64,000 nt of DNA from Paenibacillus polymyxa (GCF_018614975.1 NZ_JAGGNR010000021.1:62001-126000), one strand, 5' to 3'. Counted from the stretch's first letter, positions 44,198-52,864 are shown. The notes: generated from the sequence alone by a model not told the origin. A program made the numbers and translations.

Positions 44198-44479
44198 GTG
44201 GGTTCCACCTCTCTCATCCATTATACAGGCGTACATGCCTGTCCAATGGCATTTTATTTACGATTCATCAGAATCCACTGCTCCTATTCTACCACAAACC
44301 ATGTGTAAAGGCTCATTACCCACTCATAGCCTGTCCTTCAACCCTTTTCATCCTGAACTGTTTTTCGACGGAATAATTGGTATAAAAACATGAACTGTGA
44401 TGTATTTTATAGACAACACTCGCTTTATGTGCCCAAATCCCTTAATATGGATGGGAGTGCAACTCAATAAGGAGATGAT

Positions 44480-45415
44480 ATGAACGTGACAAGCAATACA
44501 ACTTTGAAGCCAAGTCGTGTCGTAATTGTAGGCATGGGTGCGGTGGGAACAACAACGGGATACACGCTAATGTTGAGACAGCGTTCGTCCGAGTTGGTAT
44601 TTGTGGATGTGAATCATGATAAAGCAACCGGCGAAATGCTGGATATGAACCACGGTCTTCCGTTTACCGGTGGTGTGAAAGTATGGGCTGGCGATTACTC
44701 CGACTGCAAAGATGCGGATATCATTATTATTACAGCCGGTGCTTCCCAGAAGCCGGGCGAGACCCGGATTGATCTGCTGAAGAAAAATGCAAGCATTTTC
44801 AAAGATATTATTGAGCGTATTACTGAAGTGAATTCTCATGGTATTTTACTAATTGCAACCAATCCTGTAGATATTTTGTCCTATACTTCGTGGAAACAAA
44901 GCGGATGGCCTGCTTCCCGTGTAATTGGTTCAGGCACATTGCTGGACAGTGCACGTTTCCGTTATCTTATTGGTAAAAACAAAGGTATCGATCCACGCAG
45001 TATTCACGCGCATATTATCGGTGAACACGGAGATTCCGAAGTGCCGGTGTGGAGCATCGCAAACGTTGCAGGTACAGACCTGGAGCTGGATGAAGAAACA
45101 CAGCAGGATATCTTTGAACGGACCAAAAATGCAGCGTATGAGATTATTAATGCCAAAGGCGCAACTTCCTATGCAATTGCCCTAGCTCTGGACCGTATTG
45201 TAGCTGCAATTCTCGGCAACGAAGGCTCTGTTCTGAACGTGTCCACGTACCTTGAAGACTACAATGGCGTATCGGATGTTTATTTGGGCGTTCCATGTGT
45301 TGTTGATCGCAACGGTGTGCGTGAAATTCTGCCTCTTCCACTGAATGAAACCGAGAAAGTGGCTTTCCAGGCATCTGCTAACAAATTAAAAGAACAAATC
45401 GCTGGATTGGAATAA
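44480..45415 (+). CDS. ldh: L-lactate dehydrogenase
   Basis: This 311-aa NAD-dependent L-LDH has the dinucleotide-binding GMGAVGTTTGYTLM at about 18-31, the active-site loop with ASQKPGETRIDLL, NPVDILSY and the signature IIGEHGDSEVPVW with catalytic His near residue 178. The Asp after the second strand (FVDVNHDK) is typical of NAD use. It reduces pyruvate to lactate to reoxidise NADH in low oxygen. AAGGAG precedes the ATG. It is single with its own terminator; I found no convincing Rex site upstream. Confidence 0.94.
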   Translation: MNVTSNTTLKPSRVVIVGMGAVGTTTGYTLMLRQRSSELVFVDVNHDKATGEMLDMNHGLPFTGGVKVWAGDYSDCKDADIIIITAGASQKPGETRIDLLKKNASIFKDIIERITEVNSHGILLIATNPVDILSYTSWKQSGWPASRVIGSGTLLDSARFRYLIGKNKGIDPRSIHAHIIGEHGDSEVPVWSIANVAGTDLELDEETQQDIFERTKNAAYEIINAKGATSYAIALALDRIVAAILGNEGSVLNVSTYLEDYNGVSDVYLGVPCVVDRNGVREILPLPLNETEKVAFQASANKLKEQIAGLE

Positions 45416-45491
45416 TCCGACCACGTAATCATTCATGTCGTGAACGATTAAGCACGTTAACCGCTGTGAATTAACAGATCTGTCTTAGAGC

Positions 45492-45545
45492 CAAAGGGAT
45501 CATTTGTGTCTTCCAGAGAGAAGCTCAGATAGGTCCCTTTGTTTT
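45492..45545 (+). terminator. Terminator of ldh
   Basis: CAAAGGGA...TCCCTTTG pairs across a long loop and is followed by TTTT, about 80 bp after the ldh stop. Confidence 0.65.
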
Positions 45546-45579
45546 AATTTTGATTGTAACTATTATTACTCAGAATATA

Positions 45580-45607
45580 AGTTTACATAATATTTATTAT
45601 GTTTTAA
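45580..45607. other. dif-like recombination site 1
   Basis: The 11-6-11 arrangement has left arm AGTTTACATAA, centre TATTTA and right arm TTATGTTTTAA. The left arm is the complement of the XerD-side half of the B. subtilis dif site as I recall it (TTATGTAAACT). The inner 18 bp (45585-45602) are a perfect dyad with a 2-bp centre. It lies 79 bp beyond the stop of a tyrosine recombinase gene, outside its terminator. Recombination activity is inferred. Confidence 0.5.
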
Positions 45608-45628
45608 AATTCGCTCCTCAAATGAAAA

Positions 45629-45655
45629 CAAAAAAGCCTGTCCACAGGACAGACT
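45629..45655 (-). terminator. Terminator of the tyrosine recombinase gene
   Basis: On the minus strand AGtCTGTCC / GGACAGgCT with a 3-nt loop is followed by six T, about 30 bp after the stop at 45686. Confidence 0.8.
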
Positions 45656-45685
45656 CCTTTTCAATTAATAAGCGTTATCTCATTC

Positions 45686-46606
45686 TTAATATGTCGGAAG
45701 TTTAACGTCCAGCAGAGCCATAGCCTCTTCTTTCTCCCGGCTGGTTACGTGAGTATACACGGTTGTTGTTTGAATTGATGCGTGACCTAGCAGCTCCTGC
45801 ACCGTACGCAGATCAGCTCCACGCCGTAACATCATGGTCGCGAAGGAGTGACGCAGCTTATGACTGGAGTAGTTTTGACGTTGATTGGCTGGTGATTCCT
45901 GCTGGAAGCGTTCAAAGGTTTCCGTAGATATGAGCTGGATGCTGCGAATAGACAGTCTCTTCCCTTTTTGCGAGACAAATAGTGCTTCCTCTTTCGGCCG
46001 CCAAGGATCGAGACGCTCAGCCATAGCCTGAGATAACACGTCTGCCACGGTTTCCGGTACAGGAAGCGAGCGCCATTTACGACCTTTACCAAATACATCC
46101 AATGTACGCCGCTCCGCGTTATAGTCTTTGCAATCCAGAGCATGCACTTCTCCAACCCGTAATCCCATATATCCCATCAGCAGAAAAACAGCCAGATTAC
46201 GTGTGCGATACTTCCCATCTACCGACTCCAGAAAACGTGTCAGCCCACTTTCATCTAGGAAAACGGGCGCACGGTTTTTCTCGGTTTTGGATTTTTTGAT
46301 CCCAAACGCCGGATTATTGGTTAACAATTCAAGTTCAATGAGCGACTTGTAAAAACAGTTCACCGCCGCATGTTTGCGATTTCTCGTGGCATCACTAACC
46401 CCACGCTCCCGGGCACGGGACAGAAAAGACAACACATGCAGCTTTTTGACCTGCTCCAGTGACTTCCCTTGAATGGAGACCAGGAATTCCACTACGTCAC
46501 CCGTGTATGATTTTACCGTATGGCCTGTATATCCGGCATCCTTCATCCATATGTGAAAAGCTTCTAGCTCGTCCGCATATTGCTCCTGAATCTCCTCGGT
46601 CATCAT
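45686..46606 (-). CDS. XerC/XerD-type tyrosine recombinase
   Basis: This 306-aa phage-integrase-family recombinase has an N-terminal SAM-like core-binding domain at about 8-100 (FHIWMKDAGYTGHTVKSYTG) and a catalytic domain at about 115-300 with all active residues: R150 (MGLRVGE), K in GKGRKW, H249 and R252 (SSHKLRHSFATMM), H275 (LLGHASIQ) and Y284 (VYTHV). It is complete and should be active. It faces left; just beyond its terminator is the dif-like site 45580-45607. Chromosomal XerC and XerD genes usually sit in other neighbourhoods, so this is probably an additional Xer-like recombinase. Confidence 0.88.
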   Translation of the reverse strand: MMTEEIQEQYADELEAFHIWMKDAGYTGHTVKSYTGDVVEFLVSIQGKSLEQVKKLHVLSFLSRARERGVSDATRNRKHAAVNCFYKSLIELELLTNNPAFGIKKSKTEKNRAPVFLDESGLTRFLESVDGKYRTRNLAVFLLMGYMGLRVGEVHALDCKDYNAERRTLDVFGKGRKWRSLPVPETVADVLSQAMAERLDPWRPKEEALFVSQKGKRLSIRSIQLISTETFERFQQESPANQRQNYSSHKLRHSFATMMLRRGADLRTVQELLGHASIQTTTVYTHVTSREKEEAMALLDVKLPTY

Positions 46607-46838
46607 CTGTCTACGTCACCTCGATTCGGTTAAAATTGACTAAGATTATTTACACGGGCACTGCGATGACAGAACAACCTTCCAATCGCTGTTATCCCCA
46701 GATTTTTTTGATTCCCTTTTCTCAAGGGGAAAATCCGTGGATAAAGGCGAACGCTTCGCTTTTTCAGGTTCTTTCTGTCCTCTCCGTTTTCGTGTAAATG
46801 ATTAGTTCAATTTATATATTTATTATAAAGCAGAGCCC

Positions 46839-47918
46839 CTACGCTTCATCCACAATGACAACGTCAATCAGCGGGATGATCGCTTCGGGTTTGCCCTGAC
46901 TACGGGTGAGTACAAAAGATGGCAATGGATTCTCGTGCAGACCATTCACGGATTCGCAGATCTGAGTATATAAATCCATGTGCAACGTCTCGCCTTCACC
47001 CGCCACATCAATGACAGGCCAATCGTTCTGAACGCAGGCAGGCCAGTAAGCCAGCTCATTCGCAGGTACGATACTTAATTGTTGAATGGACGAATCAATA
47101 CGGTAGATCCCTTGCCGTTCAGGTTTATCGCCCAGCTTGTCCAAGGCAAGTATTCGAGCAGACTGCTCATCTGGTGCAGAATAGAGTGAATAACACCATG
47201 GAGTCACGCCCCAGGCGATTGCCATCAGCCCCTCTTCCAGCAACGTATCCGACAGATCTCCTTCGGCAAATTGCTCGATCAGATTATGGTTACCTGGTCC
47301 AATCAGTTCCTCCACACGCTTAGCGAGTCGAGGCAAGTCAGCGAGAATAAACCCTCCTCTGCCGTAGGAGTCAAACACATGATGGTTTCTGCTCCACACA
47401 GCTTGAGATGGTGAATTCAACGACGCTGCTTCTGCCGGGAAAAGCGATATATATACGGTGATAACTTGCGCATACTTAACCATTGCAAGTTGTTCAGGTT
47501 CGAGTGTACCTTCAGCAATACGTGGTGTTTTCAGATGCAGGGAGATTCGAAGTTCATATTCCCCTTCTGTAAATGCTGACCAACCCAGATTAACAAGCTG
47601 TTCAACGCCTTCAATAGATGCAATGGAGATCGTGCTATCCGGTTTCAGGTTAACAGCATACTGCACGTATGTGAGCTCCTGACCATAGATGATATTGGCA
47701 TCTTGACGATTCACGGGTGAAGCCAACGGTTGTGCAATGACCGATACTTTACGTCCATCCTTCAGAAGGCGCTGCGGATCCAGATCTAACTGTAAGGTTT
47801 GTGGAGCCTCTGAATGTGAAACAAGCAACTGAGCCTCCGCAAGTACGGTTGAGTCAGCCAAAGCAAATCCAAAGGCTGCATTTTGATGCTCTGAATTCGT
47901 ATGTAATGGTGTGTTCAT
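46839..47918 (-). CDS. Conserved protein of unknown function
   Basis: This 359-aa cytoplasmic protein lacks a signal peptide, membrane segment or recognised catalytic motif. The N-terminal half has alternating beta-type sequence (ADSTVLAEAQLLVSHS; TQICESVNG appears later), and the C-terminal half has YWPACVQNDWPVIDVAGEGE. The SD GAGGGGA and ATG at 47918 are good, and codon use is like its neighbours, so it is a real gene. It is the gene next to the left recombinase inside the 17 kb segment. No function is proposed. Confidence 0.75.
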   Translation of the reverse strand: MNTPLHTNSEHQNAAFGFALADSTVLAEAQLLVSHSEAPQTLQLDLDPQRLLKDGRKVSVIAQPLASPVNRQDANIIYGQELTYVQYAVNLKPDSTISIASIEGVEQLVNLGWSAFTEGEYELRISLHLKTPRIAEGTLEPEQLAMVKYAQVITVYISLFPAEAASLNSPSQAVWSRNHHVFDSYGRGGFILADLPRLAKRVEELIGPGNHNLIEQFAEGDLSDTLLEEGLMAIAWGVTPWCYSLYSAPDEQSARILALDKLGDKPERQGIYRIDSSIQQLSIVPANELAYWPACVQNDWPVIDVAGEGETLHMDLYTQICESVNGLHENPLPSFVLTRSQGKPEAIIPLIDVVIVDEA

Positions 47919-48093
47919 GATACATCCCCTCTCTTATGTCTGATGGCATGTCACATCCCCAAATATATTTCATATTTGGCTTGGCCGCAACCCCGCCCTC
48001 GTGATTAAGTTCGTTACGCCCCTTATTACTTACCCATATATGAAGAAAATTCCAACCCTCCCCTGCTGTTATCCCCCCCCCCTTTTTATCTTG

Positions 48094-48301
48094 CTATAAA
48101 AAATCCATATATTTATCCTTCGCTCTCATAGCACTGGAGATCCGGCGTGCCAGATTCAGATGACTGTAATGCCGTCCATACGCAAAGCAGATAATCAATC
48201 CGATGCTCAACCAAGCAAAAAAACGTTCCGATGTTTGTAAGCTCCGCCAACTGTCCCAACGAGATGACCCCGAGAACAGAGCCACGATAATACCCGCATC
48301 T
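48094..48301 (-). pseudogene. APC-family amino acid permease, C-terminal relic
   Basis: Three frames joined read AGIIVALFSG, then VISLGQLAELTNIGTFF, then AWLSIGLIICFAYGRHYSHL and the stop at 48094. This is the last two helices and tail of an APC-superfamily amino acid transporter. Frameshifts fall at a GGGG run near 48267 and a T7 run near 48220. Nothing of the upstream helices was found. Confidence 0.65.
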
Positions 48302-48447
48302 TATCGATCACCTATAAACCCCATCGAATTCTACACGTTATCGCATTGCTTGATTAAATTTATTTTTGAAGATCACTTATTTTGTTCTTTTTTAGCGAAA
48401 ATGTTCATGATCTGTTGCACGTGGTTGAATAAGAAAATCGATTTAAA

Positions 48448-48484
48448 ACAAAACTGCGTATAATTTATATTATGCGCAGTTTTT
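48448..48484. terminator. Bidirectional hairpin terminator
   Basis: AAACTGCGTATAAT and ATTATGCGCAGTTT pair over 14 bp with one mismatch, flanked by A and T runs. It has no intact gene directly upstream on either strand. Confidence 0.75.
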
Positions 48485-48617
48485 ATGAGCCTAATTTTGT
48501 GTGAATAACAGCTTCAATGTCTTGTTATCCGAAGTCAAGAAAATGAGAGGTCTTTTCGTCTTTTTCCGCTGTATCTTCCTGCCTTATCCTGTCTAATTCG
48601 ACGATATGCAAGCATGT

Positions 48618-48650
48618 AAAAGAGCCACATCGCATGATATGGCTCTTCCT
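48618..48650 (-). terminator. Terminator of the amidohydrolase gene
   Basis: AAGAGCCA / TGGCTCTT with a 12-nt loop is followed by TTTAC on the minus strand, about 75 bp after the stop at 48724. Confidence 0.7.
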
Positions 48651-48723
48651 TTTCTCTTTATACAGCTAGAGGTGTATATGAAAATACGAAGTAACTATTT
48701 CTTGGCTTGTATGAAATAGCGAA

Positions 48724-50094
48724 TTAGGAAAAAGCAATTCTCTCTGCATCTGACATCCGGTATTGGGTTAACAAATAATCTTTGCTCTGCATCGCCGCAT
48801 GACGAATCGCATCCAGGTCAACATTCAACAGCTTACCCTCTCGCTTCACGAGTCTACCTGCCACAAAGACCGTATCGACATTGGATGGATTGGCGAACTG
48901 AACGACAGCGCCGATTGGATCATGGACGGGGAACAGATTCAGATCAGTAGTACGAATCATGATCAGATCTGCTTCCTTTCCTGGGGTCAACGTACCCACC
49001 TTCTGCTCCAATCCCAATGCTTGGGCACCAGCCGAAGTTGCAAATCTCAGTACTTGGCTGGACTGCAAGTTCAACTCACCAGGCATCTCACCCTGCTGCA
49101 AAAGTTGTTCATTGGCTCTGGAGCGTTCCGCTTGAAGTGCAAACTTCATCTGCGAGAACATATCTCCGCCTGTGGACGTCACCACATCTACACCAAGTGT
49201 AGGGGTTCCCCCATGTTCAAGAAAATAGCCGGTGGCCGGATATCCATGACCCATCATCATTTCAATCTCAGGTGTGACCGACAAGGAAGCGCCGCTATCT
49301 GCCAGCATTTTGTATTCATCCATGCCCATGGTGTTACCATGAACGATATTCACCCGTGGACTTAACAGTCCCGCTTCGTATAAGTGACTAATCGAGCGAT
49401 CCACAGATCCCCAACTGCCAAATCCGGCATGCATGGAACAGATCGCATCCAGATCTTGTGCTAGTTCGATCTCTTTTACCGTTGTATTCCAATGACTGAA
49501 CTCCGGACCACGAATGGCAAGCCCATAAGTAAGCAATTGATCCCGTGATGAAAAATAACTTTCTTTGACTCTTCTCACATCATTATTCGAATACGTGAGT
49601 TGACTATCCCGATTCCAGTAGTCCGTCTCACCAGGGACTCCGTGAGCAAATACCGCCCGAATCCCAGCATCCTGAAGTCCACGAATCAGTTCATCCGTAT
49701 GGTCAGGGGAATACGGCATACTCCAATCCAACACCGTCGTAACTCCTGCATTAAGCGCTTCCAAGGAACCGAGCAGGTTGGCAATATAACTATCTTCTGG
49801 ACGGAGCTTGCTTCCCATCGCACCATAGTAGAGATTTTGCAAATAGACTGGCAAGGACCAGTTGGTTCCCGCTGTTTTGACAAGTGATTCCCACATATGC
49901 CGATGTGTGTCCACCAGCCCAGGCATAATAATCATCGATGAAGCATCAATGATCTCCGCATCCGGAATATCCAGGTCGGGCTGAATAGCCATGATCAGTG
50001 AATCCTGAATCAGAACGTCCACCCTCTTATACTGTCCAATTCGAGCATCCATCGACAACACACAGCCATTTTTCAACAGATAACTTGTCTTCAC
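48724..50094 (-). CDS. Amidohydrolase family protein (COG0402-type)
   Basis: This 456-aa metal-dependent hydrolase has PGLVDTHRHMWESLVK (HxH near residue 65), SMHAGFGSWG, NIVHGNTMG and the catalytic Asp in LGVDVVTSTGGDMF, then the usual C-terminal AGAQALGLEQKVGTLTPGKE. It belongs with cytosine/guanine/chlorohydrolase-type enzymes; the metal-site Asp segment differs from the purine-cluster homologue at 1693-3015, so the substrate is likely different. GTG 50094 is preferred over ATG 50103, which abuts the SD GGGAG. A strong promoter lies at 50190-50218. Confidence 0.85.
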   Translation of the reverse strand: MKTSYLLKNGCVLSMDARIGQYKRVDVLIQDSLIMAIQPDLDIPDAEIIDASSMIIMPGLVDTHRHMWESLVKTAGTNWSLPVYLQNLYYGAMGSKLRPEDSYIANLLGSLEALNAGVTTVLDWSMPYSPDHTDELIRGLQDAGIRAVFAHGVPGETDYWNRDSQLTYSNNDVRRVKESYFSSRDQLLTYGLAIRGPEFSHWNTTVKEIELAQDLDAICSMHAGFGSWGSVDRSISHLYEAGLLSPRVNIVHGNTMGMDEYKMLADSGASLSVTPEIEMMMGHGYPATGYFLEHGGTPTLGVDVVTSTGGDMFSQMKFALQAERSRANEQLLQQGEMPGELNLQSSQVLRFATSAGAQALGLEQKVGTLTPGKEADLIMIRTTDLNLFPVHDPIGAVVQFANPSNVDTVFVAGRLVKREGKLLNVDLDAIRHAAMQSKDYLLTQYRMSDAERIAFS

Positions 50095-50189
50095 AAGACA
50101 CATCTCCCATCTAATTTGGTTTGAAAGACGATCATATCCTGCTTATGAATCTGTACTGCTTCTGACTATTTTTTCGCTAGTATATATAC

Positions 50190-50218
50190 ATTATATAGTC
50201 ATTGTTAGTATTTATCAA
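50190..50218 (-). promoter_or_regulatory. Sigma-A-type promoter of the amidohydrolase gene
   Basis: On the minus strand TTGATA, a 17-bp spacer and TATAAT predict a start near 50183. The -35 element overlaps the stop of the CGNR regulator gene, so the amidohydrolase can be expressed without read-through. Confidence 0.65.
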
Positions 50219-50766
50219 TTTTGGGATTTGCGTTTGGCCCGAAATCTTCTGACCTTCATCAGATTTCCACACATCTTATCATCACAGTACTTCTGTGTTC
50301 TGCTTCGGGTATCATCATAAAACATCCAGCGGCAATCTGAATTATCACAGATCCGAATCCTGGCCCCTTCTCCCTCCACCAAAGTTATTGCAAAGTCAGC
50401 AGCTACCTCAGCCATAACCTGTTGCCAATGAGCTTCTACAGCTATTAGTTGGAGTTTCAGTCCCTGATCAATTGTAGTCAATGTTCTTCTTACATGCCCT
50501 GCTTCCATAACATCATTCAGCCATTGTTTTTCTATATCCGTTAATGATGCTCCAGAAGACAAGCGGGCTCCAAGAGCCAACAATTCATTCCTGAAGTTTC
50601 TCATCGACAACTCATCTTCTGGAGATGCAGGGACAGAAGCGTCAAGTTGCCATCGTTCCAGAAAGTCTTGCTGCCAGCTCGCCTTCCCGAGCCTGTCCTC
50701 CGATCGATCTCCCCCACGCCAGTCGTGATAATCACTGTTTACAAAATCGGTCCATAACCTGTCCAT
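50215..50766 (-). CDS. CGNR zinc-finger / ABATE-domain putative regulator
   Basis: This 183-aa protein has an ABATE (putative stress-induced regulator) N-terminal domain with FRNELLALGARLSSG. A C-terminal CGNR zinc finger reads IRICDNSDCRWMFYDDTRSR and KYCDDKMCGNLMKVRRFR, with four Cys in CxxxxC...CxxxxC arrangement and the CGN core. Such proteins are treated as transcription regulators. GGAGG precedes the ATG. The divergent region between it and the DinB gene carries four TGTAAC/GTTACA half-sites, good candidates for its own operator. Confidence 0.85.
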   Translation of the reverse strand: MDRLWTDFVNSDYHDWRGGDRSEDRLGKASWQQDFLERWQLDASVPASPEDELSMRNFRNELLALGARLSSGASLTDIEKQWLNDVMEAGHVRRTLTTIDQGLKLQLIAVEAHWQQVMAEVAADFAITLVEGEGARIRICDNSDCRWMFYDDTRSRTQKYCDDKMCGNLMKVRRFRAKRKSQN

Positions 50767-50782
50767 ATATACCTCCGTTCAT

Positions 50783-50873
50783 TGTAACCATCTAAGATAA
50801 TAAAGAAAGTTACAACTCATCTTTGATGTGTTATATTAAGTGTAACCTCATTAATCAGTTTTAGCTAGTTACA
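50783..50873. promoter_or_regulatory. Four half-site operator region between CGNR and DinB genes
   Basis: Exact copies of TGTAAC at 50783 and 50841 and of GTTACA at 50809 and 50868 alternate in orientation. They form two inverted pairs with 20- and 21-bp spacers, offset by 58-59 bp. They cover both divergent promoters. This is a direct sequence observation; binding by the CGNR protein is inferred. Confidence 0.55.
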
Positions 50874-50908
50874 TCACAAATCACAATTATACGCAAGGAG
50901 GAAAGACA

Positions 50909-51409
50909 ATGACAAAAACAACAGCACTAGATGTGTTACTTATTCAAAAGGATGATACTTGGGATCAATGTAATTGGATTGTACCTTTGTCGAAATCCTT
51001 GGAGGGTCTTACAGCAGAACAAGCAGCCTGGATTCCATCCTCAGGGGGATTAAGCATCTGGCAGTTGGTTAACCATATGTATTATTACAACCATCGCTTA
51101 TTATGTCGCATGCAAGGGAAGGAGCCTACCCTTCCTGCTGTAGACTCCAATGAATACACGTTTGGGAATTCCGGAGATCCGACGGATGCAGCCGGATGGA
51201 CTACACTGCTACAAGGTACAACTCGATTAGCCCAGCAGTTGCGAGATCAATTAGCTGCACTACAAGAGTCAGATCTTGAAGCCGCATATATGGACTCCGA
51301 AGAGAAATGGGCACACGAACTAGCTCGCTGGGTACTCCATGATGCGTATCACGCAGGTCAGATCGTGCTACTTCGCAGACAGCAAGGAAGCTGGAATATC
51401 GTTTTCTAA
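50909..51409 (+). CDS. DinB family protein
   Basis: This 166-aa four-helix DinB/YfiT-like protein has the metal-binding His set in QLVNHMYYYNHRLL and LHDAYHAGQIVLLR. Many members are mycothiol- or bacillithiol-dependent S-transferases, but no substrate can be named here. AAGGAGG precedes the ATG. It is divergent from the CGNR regulator and probably controlled by the shared half-site cluster. Confidence 0.88.
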   Translation: MTKTTALDVLLIQKDDTWDQCNWIVPLSKSLEGLTAEQAAWIPSSGGLSIWQLVNHMYYYNHRLLCRMQGKEPTLPAVDSNEYTFGNSGDPTDAAGWTTLLQGTTRLAQQLRDQLAALQESDLEAAYMDSEEKWAHELARWVLHDAYHAGQIVLLRRQQGSWNIVF

Positions 51410-51425
51410 AAAAAAATGCTTGAAC

Positions 51426-51439
51426 TGCTAGCGCTTACA
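51426..51439. promoter_or_regulatory. Possible CcpA cre site
   Basis: TGCTAGCGCTTACA fits the core of the cre consensus (TGNNARCGNWWWCA) and is centred on AGCGCT. It lies 17 bp after the DinB stop and 60 bp before the FMN riboswitch, so it could act on the EamA transporter promoter. The outermost W positions do not match. Confidence 0.3.
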
Positions 51440-51498
51440 GGAATAAGATGAACTTATTAATGTTACAGCTTGTTCAACAAACTATACAATTGAATAGG

Positions 51499-51646
51499 AT
51501 CTTCGGGGTAGGGTGCAATTCCCAACCGGCGGTGATGTTCTTCGGAACCAGCCCGCGACTCGCTAATTGTTCTTAACGAAGGACATTCAGCGACTGACTT
51601 GGTGTGAATCCAAGGCCGACGGTACAGTCCGGATGAGAGAAGATCA
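51499..51646 (+). ncRNA. FMN riboswitch (RFN element)
   Basis: The conserved RFN core is present in order: GGGGTAGGGTGCAATTCCC, AACCGGCGGTGAT, AGCCCGCGA, then GACTTGGTGTGAATCCAAGG, CCGACGGTACAGTCCGGATG and AGAGAAGATC. The outer helix P1 pairs GATCTTC (51499-51505) with GAAGATC (51640-51646). It senses flavin mononucleotide and shuts off downstream expression. It lies 146 bp before an EamA transporter gene with a terminator hairpin between, so the switch is probably transcriptional. Confidence 0.95.
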
Positions 51647-51702
51647 ACACATTGACATGCCGTTCACGGGAAGGCCTCTTTTCTGACGCATGTCCTTGGA
51701 TG

Positions 51703-51742
51703 AGCCCCCTTTTATTTGGTGTATACCAAAACGGGGGCTTTT
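51703..51742 (+). terminator. Riboswitch expression-platform terminator
   Basis: AGCCCCC / GGGGGCT with an extended inner stem (TTTT..GGT / ACC..AAAA) is followed by TTTT. It sits between the FMN aptamer and the coding region. Confidence 0.75.
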
Positions 51743-51792
51743 GTCGATTTTGCCAACTGAAGATTCCGTGTTCTGACGAAGGAGTCCTGAAT

Positions 51793-52776
51793 ATGGAAAA
51801 GACATCAGCAGCAGCATCACCTGTTTACCGCAAGGAACGAAGTAATACCGGATTCTGGCTTGTAGTTCTCGGCGCCGCCCTATGGGGTGTCGACCCACTC
51901 TTCCGCATTATTTTGCTAAACACGATGACATCCACGCAGATTGTACTGGTGGAACATATCATCGTCAGTCTGATTGCCATTCCCGTGCTGTGGAAATTCC
52001 GGTCTGACCTGAAAAACCTGCGCGCTCGCCACTGGATTGCCGTGATTTTTATCTCATGGGGAGGATCAGCACTCGCAACGGTATTGTTCACCATGGCACT
52101 AACACATAACGATCCGAACACGGTTCTTTTATTGCAAAAGATGCAACCACTCTTCGCTATCGTGCTGGCTAAACTGTTATTAAAAGAAACGTTACCACGT
52201 CGCTTCGGTGGATTGTTCTTCATTGCATTAGCAGGAACGTACCTGCTTACATTTGGCTTCACGTTGCCATTAGGTAACTGGGACAACTGGATTCATGCTG
52301 GAAGCTTGTTATCTCTTGGGGCTGCTGCCTTATGGGGAGGTTCAACCGTTATGGGCCGATTAATGCTGGGACAGGCGCGTTATGAAACGGTCACCTCCCT
52401 TCGCTTTGTCGTTGCTCTCCCGCTCCTGATCTTTATGACGTGGAATGAAGGTGCGGCATGGACGTTTCCGTCCGGAACGGGTGAACAGACTGCTGTCATC
52501 CTCAATATTCTCGGTCAGGCATTGTTACCAGGTTTGCTCAGTCTTCTCTTGTATTACAAAGGTCTGTCGTCAACCAAAGCATCTGTTGCAACACTCGCAG
52601 AACTTAGCTTCCCAATGGCGGGTGTGTTGGTGAACTGGATTGCTTTCCGTACACTGATTACATGGGAGCAGCTGCTTGGTTTTATCCTGATCTGGGTGGC
52701 CCTCTTCGCCATTTCCAGACAGCAGGAAAGATCATCAACTGCGGCTGATGCGGCACCGAAGCTGCGTACAGAGTAA
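51793..52776 (+). CDS. EamA/DMT-family transporter under FMN riboswitch (candidate riboflavin transporter)
   Basis: This 327-aa protein with about ten helices and two EamA repeats (GFWLVVLGAALWGVDPLF; GSLLSLGAAALWGGSTVMG) is a drug/metabolite-superfamily carrier. The start 51793 follows GAAGGAG; the frame running through the terminator from 51652 is not used. FMN-riboswitch control points to flavin or riboflavin uptake. DMT proteins of the ImpX/RibN type are known or proposed riboflavin transporters, unlike the RibU/ECF type common in Firmicutes. Transport itself is inferred. Confidence 0.8.
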   Translation: MEKTSAAASPVYRKERSNTGFWLVVLGAALWGVDPLFRIILLNTMTSTQIVLVEHIIVSLIAIPVLWKFRSDLKNLRARHWIAVIFISWGGSALATVLFTMALTHNDPNTVLLLQKMQPLFAIVLAKLLLKETLPRRFGGLFFIALAGTYLLTFGFTLPLGNWDNWIHAGSLLSLGAAALWGGSTVMGRLMLGQARYETVTSLRFVVALPLLIFMTWNEGAAWTFPSGTGEQTAVILNILGQALLPGLLSLLLYYKGLSSTKASVATLAELSFPMAGVLVNWIAFRTLITWEQLLGFILIWVALFAISRQQERSSTAADAAPKLRTE

Positions 52777-52823
52777 GTGGATATATCTGAGGTTCACATA
52801 TAAACAAATAGTAAATACAAAAT

Positions 52824-52864
52824 AAAACCATTGCACATCAAATTCGATGAGCAGTGGTTTTTTA
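52824..52864 (+). terminator. Terminator of the EamA gene
   Basis: AAACCAtTGCaCATC / GATGaGCAgTGGTTT is followed by TTTT, about 50 bp after the stop. Confidence 0.8.

Larger units (their letters stand above)
47919..48723. other. Long gap with one gene relic and two terminators
   Basis: This 800-bp stretch holds only the amino acid permease relic at 48094-48301, a homopolymeric C-run near 48080, and terminators at 48448-48484 and 48618-48650. No intact gene was found. Confidence 0.5.

Noticed and set aside
44390..44479. Search for a Rex operator upstream of ldh
   Set aside because: The nearest sequence (CTGTGATG...TATAGACA) does not keep the TTGTGA-N6-TCACAA symmetry.
48020..48100. Homopolymeric C-run near 48080 considered as a phase-variable tract
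   Set aside because: It is not inside or directly before an intact reading frame; only a permease relic is nearby.
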